From the NCBI RefSeq assembly GCF_000191885.1, contig NZ_AEWI01000059.1, positions 1 through 38,960 on the forward strand: 38,960 nt of DNA, read 5' to 3'. Positions 33,793 through 38,960 of the stretch are shown one piece after another. The notes under the pieces were generated by a model. It did no database searches. It saw only the letters and a program-made list of their open reading frames with translations, and was not told where the DNA came from. The stretch's first letter is position 1; the number at the start of each line of letters is the position of its first letter. The translations under genes were made by a program, and so were the position numbers. The DNA is from Anaerophaga thermohalophila DSM 12881 (GTDB lineage: Bacteria > Bacteroidota > Bacteroidia > Bacteroidales > Marinilabiliaceae).

Positions 33793-34266
33793 ATGGAAAA
33801 TGGAAAGACATTAAAATCTGAGTCATCAGAGAAATCCAATAAACCAGTAGTTCAGACGAATTACAAACATTCTGAATTAACAGGAAAGATTATTGGTTGT
33901 GCAATGAAGGTTCATTCTGCATTGGGTAATGGCTTTCAGGAAGTAATTTATCAACGGGCATTGGATATAGAAATGTCGGATGCAGGAATTGAATTTAGCA
34001 GGGAATATGAAATGCCGGTGTATTACAAACAACAACAAATAGGCACAAGACGAGTAGATTTTTTGGTAGAAAGTGTAGTTTCTGTTGAAATTAAAGCCCT
34101 GATAAAATTGGAAGATGTGCATTTAGCTCAAGCCATCAACTATTTGGAAGCTTATGATTTGGAAGTGGGGTTACTTATTAACTTTGGAGCAAAAAGCCTT
34201 GAATTTAAAAGAGTGTCAAACAAAAAGTTCAAACAGAAAAATCAAGGTAATCCAAAAATCAAATGA
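33793..34266 (+). CDS. GxxExxY family protein
   Basis: 157 residues from the ATG at 33793; a TTG three codons earlier is also possible. The naming motif is GFQEVIY within GNGFQEVIYQRAL. RRVDFLVE followed by SVEIKAL forms a D-x(n)-ExK pattern like PD-(D/E)xK nucleases, and the family has been related to that fold, but function is unproven. It lies 40 bases after hsdR and before hsdM on the same strand. GxxExxY genes are frequent passengers in Bacteroidetes accessory and restriction loci. Confidence 0.85.
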   Translation: MENGKTLKSESSEKSNKPVVQTNYKHSELTGKIIGCAMKVHSALGNGFQEVIYQRALDIEMSDAGIEFSREYEMPVYYKQQQIGTRRVDFLVESVVSVEIKALIKLEDVHLAQAINYLEAYDLEVGLLINFGAKSLEFKRVSNKKFKQKNQGNPKIK

Positions 34267-34316
34267 ATCACAGTGCAGACAACTGGCAAATTAGCTGCAA
34301 TTAAACTATAAAGGAT

Positions 34317-34431
34317 ATGGCAAAAATAAAGGTAGAAAATACAGAAAGAACGGCTCATAAAACTAAATCAAATCGCCATTCAGCAAATGAAGATTTTAAT
34401 TAAAGCAGAAAATAGAAGATTATTGAAATAA
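34317..34431 (+). pseudogene. internally deleted KilA-N/RhuM-like gene relic
   Basis: MAKIKVENTE at 34317 is the usual beginning of Bacteroidetes KilA-N-domain proteins that accompany type I restriction loci. Within a few codons a second frame reads QKERLIKLNQIAIQQMKIL to a stop at 34429-34431, which resembles the C-terminal tail of the same proteins. The roughly 250 residues between are gone and the join is out of frame, so this is a deletion scar. It ends one base before the hsdM start. Identification is from recall of the two termini only. Confidence 0.5.
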
Positions 34432-34432
34432 C

Positions 34433-36091
34433 ATGACAGCAAACGAACCGTACAGACTGGGCATGCCCAGTCTCAAACCCAATCTCAAGCCCAATCACAA
34501 CTATCTTGGAAACACCCTTTGGAAAATCGCAGACGAATTGCGTGGAGCAATGAATGCAGATGATTTTCGTGATTATATGCTTTCGTTTCTGTTCTTGCGT
34601 TATTTAAGCGACAACTACGAAGCGGCAGCCATAAAGGAATTAGGGAAAGATTACCCCGTTTTAAATGGAAATGGAGGCAAAACATCCTTGTCCATTTGGT
34701 ATGAACAAAATCCTAACGATATTGAGGAGTTTGAAAAGCAAATGCGCCGTAAGGTTCATTATGTTATTAGGCCTAAATTCTTATGGAATAATATTGCATA
34801 CCTGGCTAAAACCCAAAGTGAAGACTTGCTTGGAACGTTACAAGATGGTTTTAGACACATAGAAACAGAATCGTTTGATAGTACCTTTCAAGGCTTGTTT
34901 TCGGAAATCAATCTGGACTCCGATAAACTTGGCAGGAATTACCCGGAACGGAATAAAAAACTGTGTGTCATCATTCAGAAAATTGCTGAAGGCATAAATA
35001 AATTTTCCACAGACACAGATATTCTTGGTGATGCTTACGAATATTTAATCGGTCAATTTGCAGCAGGATCAGGCAAAAAAGCAGGTGAGTTTTATACTCC
35101 TCAAAGAATTTCTGATATACTTTCTGCCATTGTAACGCTTGATAGCCAAGACCCCAGCAAAGGCCAAAAGAAAAAAATTGAACGAGTGTTGGACTTTGCC
35201 TGCGGTTCTGGGTCGTTGTTACTCAACGTCCGCAACAGAATGATAAAAGCAGGGGGTACAATCGGTAAAATTTTTGGACAGGAGAAAAACATTACCACAT
35301 ACAACTTAGCTCGTATGAACATGCTTTTGCATGGCTTGAAGGACACTGAGTTTGAAATCCACCATGGGGACACGTTGCTTAACGATTGGGATATTTTAAA
35401 TGAAATGAATCCCGCTAAAAAAATGGAGTTTGATGCTGTTGTTGCCAATCCGCCTTTCAGTTATCGTTGGGAACCAACAGAAGCAATGGGAGAAGATTTT
35501 CGTTTCAAAAGTTACGGTCTTGCTCCTAAGTCAGCAGCCGACTTTGCTTTTCTTTTACACGGATTTCATTTCCTGAGTAAAGAGGGAACAATGGCAATCA
35601 TTCTACCTCATGGTGTTTTATTCAGGGGCGGTTCAGAAAAACGCATCAGAACAAAATTGCTAAAGGACGGAAACATTGACACGGTAATAGGTCTGCCTGC
35701 AAAATTGTTTTACTCGACCGGTATTCCCGTTTGCATATTGGTTTTAAAGAAGTGCAAAAAGTTTGACGATGTTTTATTTATCAATGCAGTTGACTACTTT
35801 GAAAAAGGAAAGCGACAAAACAACCTGCTGCCTGAACACATCGAAAAGATAGTTGCAGCATACCGCGACCGCAAAGAAGAAACCCGCTACTCCCGCAGGG
35901 TATCAATGGATGAAATAGAGAAAAACGAATTCAATTTGAATATTTCACGCTATGTAAGCACGTCGCTCGAAGAAGAAATAATTGACTTGCAGGAAGTAAA
36001 CAAAAAACTTGTTGATATTGAAAAAGATATTGAAAAAGCAAGAGAAACACACAATAAATTTTTAGAGGAACTTGGACTTCCTCCGATATAA
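34433..36091 (+). CDS. hsdM: type I restriction-modification DNA methyltransferase M subunit
   Basis: 552 residues, full length. N-terminal HsdM_N helical domain (about 22-160), FYTPQRIS (220-227), SAM-binding motif I DFACGSGSLL (254-263) and the catalytic NPPF (339-342) of N6-adenine methylases. The C-terminal coiled coil ends with the normal ...FLEELGLPPI. An alternative start at residue 11 (MPSLKP) fits the usual N-terminus slightly better. It methylates the target adenine when bound to HsdS, which is not encoded downstream. Confidence 0.94.
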   Translation: MTANEPYRLGMPSLKPNLKPNHNYLGNTLWKIADELRGAMNADDFRDYMLSFLFLRYLSDNYEAAAIKELGKDYPVLNGNGGKTSLSIWYEQNPNDIEEFEKQMRRKVHYVIRPKFLWNNIAYLAKTQSEDLLGTLQDGFRHIETESFDSTFQGLFSEINLDSDKLGRNYPERNKKLCVIIQKIAEGINKFSTDTDILGDAYEYLIGQFAAGSGKKAGEFYTPQRISDILSAIVTLDSQDPSKGQKKKIERVLDFACGSGSLLLNVRNRMIKAGGTIGKIFGQEKNITTYNLARMNMLLHGLKDTEFEIHHGDTLLNDWDILNEMNPAKKMEFDAVVANPPFSYRWEPTEAMGEDFRFKSYGLAPKSAADFAFLLHGFHFLSKEGTMAIILPHGVLFRGGSEKRIRTKLLKDGNIDTVIGLPAKLFYSTGIPVCILVLKKCKKFDDVLFINAVDYFEKGKRQNNLLPEHIEKIVAAYRDRKEETRYSRRVSMDEIEKNEFNLNISRYVSTSLEEEIIDLQEVNKKLVDIEKDIEKARETHNKFLEELGLPPI

Positions 36092-36556
36092 TGGGCCAAT
36101 GCTATTAGCAAGCATTCCGAAAGCTTTCGGAACCAAAGCTCCTCAGGCCAACGCTTCAACCAACGCTTCGTCAAAGCAAAGAGCTTAAAACCGGCACGAG
36201 TATCTCCTTTCAGGAGGGTTCAGGGTTGCCCGCACTCAAAAAAAACAAAATAAATTTGTGCTTCGAAATCGGCAGCTAACCATACCGATAACCGTTGCAG
36301 GCAAACTGTAAAAGAGAGCACAATATCAGGTTCAGTTATTTTTTGTAAATTTATGTCCAAACAAAACAGGATGATCGATAGTCAGAAAATATTGATTTAA
36401 AACAGCACTTGAAGAAATGGTAGTCCAATGCATTAACTATCACAGCGTGCCCCTGTTTTTCGTCGGGGTAAAGCTCTTAGGGGGAAGGAGGATTTTACCC
36501 CTGCTGACTCGTCCGGTACAACAAGGCAAAGAACTGATAGTAAAATTGATACTGAA
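36092..36556. other. spacer where hsdS would be expected
   Basis: No frame of target-recognition-domain size exists here. Features seen: a 16-bp perfect palindrome TCCGAAAGCTTTCGGA at 36116-36131, 25 bases past the hsdM stop; TAACCATACCGATAACCG and GTTGCAGGCA near 36279-36303; and a GC-richer block 36440-36530 with CCCCTG/CGGGG dyads and no recognisable protein. No trace of an S-subunit conserved region was found in any frame. Confidence 0.5.
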
Positions 36557-36655
36557 ATGAAACGAGCATGGCAAGGTTTGTCACAACAGAACATGTATAA
36601 GTTCTTGGATACGAGTTCCATCCGACCTTAATAATTAAATTTTATACTGATGAAA
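36557..36655 (-). repeat. TTTCAT element, copy G
   Basis: Complete, ATGAAA at 36557-36562 and 36650-36655. Hairpin 1 is CATCAG/CGGATG with one mismatch; hairpin 3 is TGACAA/TTGCCA with one mismatch. The terminal ATGAAA is the start codon and Lys-2 of the alpha/beta hydrolase gene, so the element is its entire immediate leader. Confidence 0.92.
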
Positions 36656-37645
36656 ACAAATATCTTATTACTTTTAGCGATCATCACTTATTTTCCATGC
36701 TTCTCCCAGGATACATTGGTGGCTTTGGATAAAGACCTTACGACTGTAAACTACCTTTTTGAGGTTAAATTTCATCCGTTGAAATCGCAGGGACAAGACC
36801 TGAAAATGGCTTATGTAGATGTGTTGCCGTCAAATCCTAATGGAAAGACAATACTGCTCATGCACGGCAAAAATTTCAGTATAGCTTATTGGGAACAAAC
36901 CATAAAAGCGCTGAGTAAAGAAGGCTTTCGTGTAATCGCAGCCGACCAAATTGGCTTTGGAAAATCCACCAAACCTGAAAACTACCAATACAGCTTTCAG
37001 CAGTTGGCTCATAACACCAAATCAATTCTCGACAGTCTGAAAATCAATAAAATTAATGTATTAGGCCATTCAATGGGGGGAATGCTTGCCACAAGATTTG
37101 CATTATCCTATCCTGAAATGACCGCTAAACTCATTCTGGAAAACCCGATCGGTCTGGAGGATTACAAAACTCTGACAAGTTATCAAACCATTGACGCGAA
37201 TTATCAGAGTGAATTGAAAAACACAGTAGAAAGCTATCGCAACTACCAGTTGAAATATTATTATGATAATACCTGGAAGCCTCAATATGACCGTTGGCTC
37301 AACCTTTTAGCGGGTTGGACGTTGCACGAAGATTACCCCATTATCGCATGGAATGCAGCCCTTACTATGGATATGATTTTTACCCAGCCTGTAGTGTATG
37401 AATTCGGAAACATTAAATGTCCGACACTGCTTATCATCGGTACACGCGACAGGACAGCCATAGGTAGAGAACGAGCCCCGAAAGACATACAGTCGAAAAT
37501 GGGGCTTTACAACGAATTGGGAAAGAAAACCCAGAAAGCTATACCAAACTCGACATTGGTAGAACTGGAAAACGTAGGCCACCTTCCTCATATAGAAACT
37601 TTTGACAGATTTATAAAGCCGTTGACTGAATTTTTACAAAAGTAG
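36650..37645 (+). CDS. exported alpha/beta hydrolase
   Basis: 331 residues. Sec signal peptide about 1-19 (ends CFSQ). Oxyanion-hole region LLMHGKNF (69-76), nucleophile elbow G139-H-S141-M-G143, acid D267 in GTRDRTA and H311 in VGHLPH: a complete Ser-Asp-His triad. Its sequence style is that of the epoxide hydrolase/haloperoxidase/esterase group, but substrate is unknown. The start codon is the end of TTTCAT copy G. It has no operon partner and lies between cassette-like spacers. Confidence 0.9.
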   Translation: MKTNILLLLAIITYFPCFSQDTLVALDKDLTTVNYLFEVKFHPLKSQGQDLKMAYVDVLPSNPNGKTILLMHGKNFSIAYWEQTIKALSKEGFRVIAADQIGFGKSTKPENYQYSFQQLAHNTKSILDSLKINKINVLGHSMGGMLATRFALSYPEMTAKLILENPIGLEDYKTLTSYQTIDANYQSELKNTVESYRNYQLKYYYDNTWKPQYDRWLNLLAGWTLHEDYPIIAWNAALTMDMIFTQPVVYEFGNIKCPTLLIIGTRDRTAIGRERAPKDIQSKMGLYNELGKKTQKAIPNSTLVELENVGHLPHIETFDRFIKPLTEFLQK

Positions 37646-37941
37646 ATGTATGAAGTTGTCCCCCACTAACAGCGGTTAAAAGAAATAGGGAGTTCAGTGC
37701 TAAATTAAAGGTCAATGCTTTTAATAAAAGTCAGTGCCAAACTGCAACCTAAGCAAAGCTTTACCTCGCATAACTCGTATCGTTTAACTTAGGTGATATT
37801 TGAGCGGAAAGGGAACAGCCAAAACAGTGGGTAAAATACCTGCACTGCAACGAGAACCGATGCTGGATATCTATCGTGGCACTGTTCTTAGAGGGCTTAA
37901 GCTAACCGGTTCGGGCATTTAAAACAAAAGACACAAACATT
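37646..37941. other. repeat-like spacer between the hydrolase and methyltransferase genes
   Basis: No gene seen. ACTAACAGCGGTTAAAAG and AGGGAGTTCAGTGCTAAA (about 37665-37708) look like the short dyad-containing spacers that separate single-gene cassettes in some Bacteroidetes accessory regions (recall, not verified). A weak TAAC/GTTA dyad is present. Confidence 0.35.
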
Positions 37942-38649
37942 GTGATAGCAAAAATCAAATCAAAAACCAGGCACTTTATTTTAAAAAAAACCGGAAAATT
38001 TTCGCACTTGAAAATAAAGGTAAAATGTAATCATATATGGTATGGTAACATATATGGAGGTTTTTACATTTGTCCTGAATTCCTCAACGAAAATTCCATT
38101 ATATATTCTTTTGGAATTGGTGAAGATATATCATTTGATAATGCGTTAATTAAAAATCATGGTTGTCGTGTTTTTGGTTTCGATCCGACTCCAAAGTCAA
38201 TAAGTTGGATTAAAAGGCAAAAATTACCTGAGCAATTTCATTTTTATGAGTTTGGAATTAGTAATAAAAGTGGATTTGTTGATTTTTATCTTCCTAAAAA
38301 CCCTGAGCATGTTTCAGGTAGTATTATTACTCAAGAAAACATTGACATTATGAAAAAAGTTAGTGTAGAAATGAAATCATTAGGAGATATTATGAATGAA
38401 CTGGGCCATAAACACATTGACGTTTTGAAAATGGATATTGAGGGTTCTGAATATGATGTAATTGAAGATATATTAAACGCCAAAATATCAATCACTCAAA
38501 TTTTGATTGAATTTCATGACAGACTTGTTGAAAACGGAAATCTTAAATCTAAACAAACCATTAAGAAATTGGATCATAATGGATATAAAATATTTGCAAT
38601 TTCTGATTCATTCGAAGAAATATCATTTATTAAAGAAAACGTCCTGTAG
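37942..38649 (+). CDS. FkbM-family SAM-dependent methyltransferase
   Basis: 235 residues from a GTG start. The SAM-binding Rossmann part shows YSFGIGEDISFDNAL (about 51-65), then VFGFDPTP (72-79) with the acidic ribose-binding residue. The FkbM signature DVLKMDIEGSEYDVI follows (about 159-173). The family O-methylates hydroxyls on sugars, polyketides or surface glycans. Base composition is more AT-rich than the neighbours, and it is isolated, suggesting lateral acquisition. No acceptor can be inferred. Confidence 0.85.
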   Translation: MIAKIKSKTRHFILKKTGKFSHLKIKVKCNHIWYGNIYGGFYICPEFLNENSIIYSFGIGEDISFDNALIKNHGCRVFGFDPTPKSISWIKRQKLPEQFHFYEFGISNKSGFVDFYLPKNPEHVSGSIITQENIDIMKKVSVEMKSLGDIMNELGHKHIDVLKMDIEGSEYDVIEDILNAKISITQILIEFHDRLVENGNLKSKQTIKKLDHNGYKIFAISDSFEEISFIKENVL

Positions 38650-38663
38650 CACTTAGCCTACGA

Positions 38664-38703
38664 GCAGGCGTTGCTTGCATACGCTTGATATTGGAGGCTC
38701 TGT
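38664..38703 (+). repeat. short repeat related to 30160-30201
   Basis: GCGTTGCTTGCATACGC then TTGATATTGGAGGCTCT, about 75% like the block after the phytase-like gene, same orientation. Confidence 0.4.
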
Positions 38704-38769
38704 TGAACCAAACATTCTTCCGTAGGCCTCATCATTAAAATCTATCAACCAATGATTGATCTATAGTGT

Positions 38770-38872
38770 TTTCATTCGTATATAATTTACTTAAGTTATT
38801 GGCCGAATGGAACTCGCATGATTGAGTTTTATACATGTTCTTTTGTGCCAAACCTTGCCATGCTCGTTTCAT
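38770..38872 (+). repeat. TTTCAT element, copy H1
   Basis: Complete, TTTCAT at both ends. Hairpin 1 is CATTCG/CGAATG, a third compensatory state at the covarying positions. Hairpin 3 is TGCCAA/TTGCCA with one mismatch. Loop variant TATATAATTTACTTAAG as in copy E. Confidence 0.93.
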
Positions 38873-38905
38873 TCGTATAAAATTAGTCTAAGTTATTGGA
38901 ATGAT
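38867..38905 (+). repeat. TTTCAT element, copy H2 (truncated tandem)
   Basis: Begins at the shared TTTCAT and follows the consensus through AGTCTAAGTTATTGG, then departs (AATGATGCAA). It is a broken tandem partner of H1. The final 30 bases of the window (ATTCTTCGCTCCGCTCAGAA) are another common bacterial spacer repeat. Confidence 0.8.
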
Positions 38906-38960
38906 GCAATTTATTATGCTTTAATTGATTTTAGATTCTTCGCTCCGCTCAGAATGACAG

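Noticed and set aside
36433..36621. 62-codon reverse frame between hsdM and the hydrolase
   Set aside because: It runs into the TTTCAT element and has no family resemblance; could not be supported as a gene.

Overview
The window looks like a chromosomal stretch of a Bacteroidetes bacterium, probably from the Marinilabiliales/Prolixibacteraceae side (inference). Supporting signs are two large TonB-dependent receptors with carboxypeptidase-regulatory-like N-terminal domains, a DUF4834 gene, a Bacteroidetes-type RecO, the dCMP deaminase / S41 protease gene order, and promoters of the form TTTG-N19-TAnnTTTG. No transposase, phage gene, CRISPR array or rRNA was found. Gene density is low for a bacterium, and much of the spacer DNA is repeats and gene relics.

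Layout. 1-2.0 kb: a 24-bp tandem repeat, a CurA-type reductase and a truncated PAP2-like gene. 2.6-6.9 kb: housekeeping genes (CDP-alcohol phosphatidyltransferase + TauE/SafE permease, tRNA-Arg, an aminotransferase-fold protein that has lost its PLP lysine, recO). 7.1-14.2 kb: tRNA-Leu, then an oxidoreductase island (MDR relic, SDR, D-2-hydroxyacid dehydrogenase, zinc-less MDR, zinc alcohol dehydrogenase, dienelactone-hydrolase-like protein) with several small repeat families and a MITE with a perfect target duplication. 14.5-20.3 kb: a carbamoyltransferase relic, then a TonB receptor followed by a lipoprotein with an HDWE motif and a secreted propeller-like protein. 21.2-25.3 kb: dCMP deaminase, CtpA-type protease, DUF4834 protein, branched-chain aminotransferase. 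25.9-30.0 kb: a second, paralogous TonB receptor followed by a beta-propeller-phytase-like exported protein whose signal peptide is separated from the body by one extra A in an A7 run. 30.5-36.1 kb: a decaying type I restriction-modification locus with intact hsdR and hsdM, a GxxExxY protein, a destroyed XRE controller gene, an internally deleted KilA-N-like relic, and no hsdS. 36.6-38.65 kb: an exported alpha/beta hydrolase and an FkbM-type methyltransferase, each alone in repeat-rich DNA.

The main discovery is a roughly 100-bp interspersed element, called here the TTTCAT element. There are nine near-complete copies in eight places, plus truncated ones, in both orientations. Most complete copies have TTTCAT (ATGAAA on the other strand) at both ends. 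Two internal hairpins show compensatory base changes between copies. One copy sits inside the XRE controller gene, and removing it with one TTTCAT restores the local reading frame, so the element moves. Two other copies end exactly on the ATG-AAA start of a gene, so insertion may bring or replace a 5' leader.
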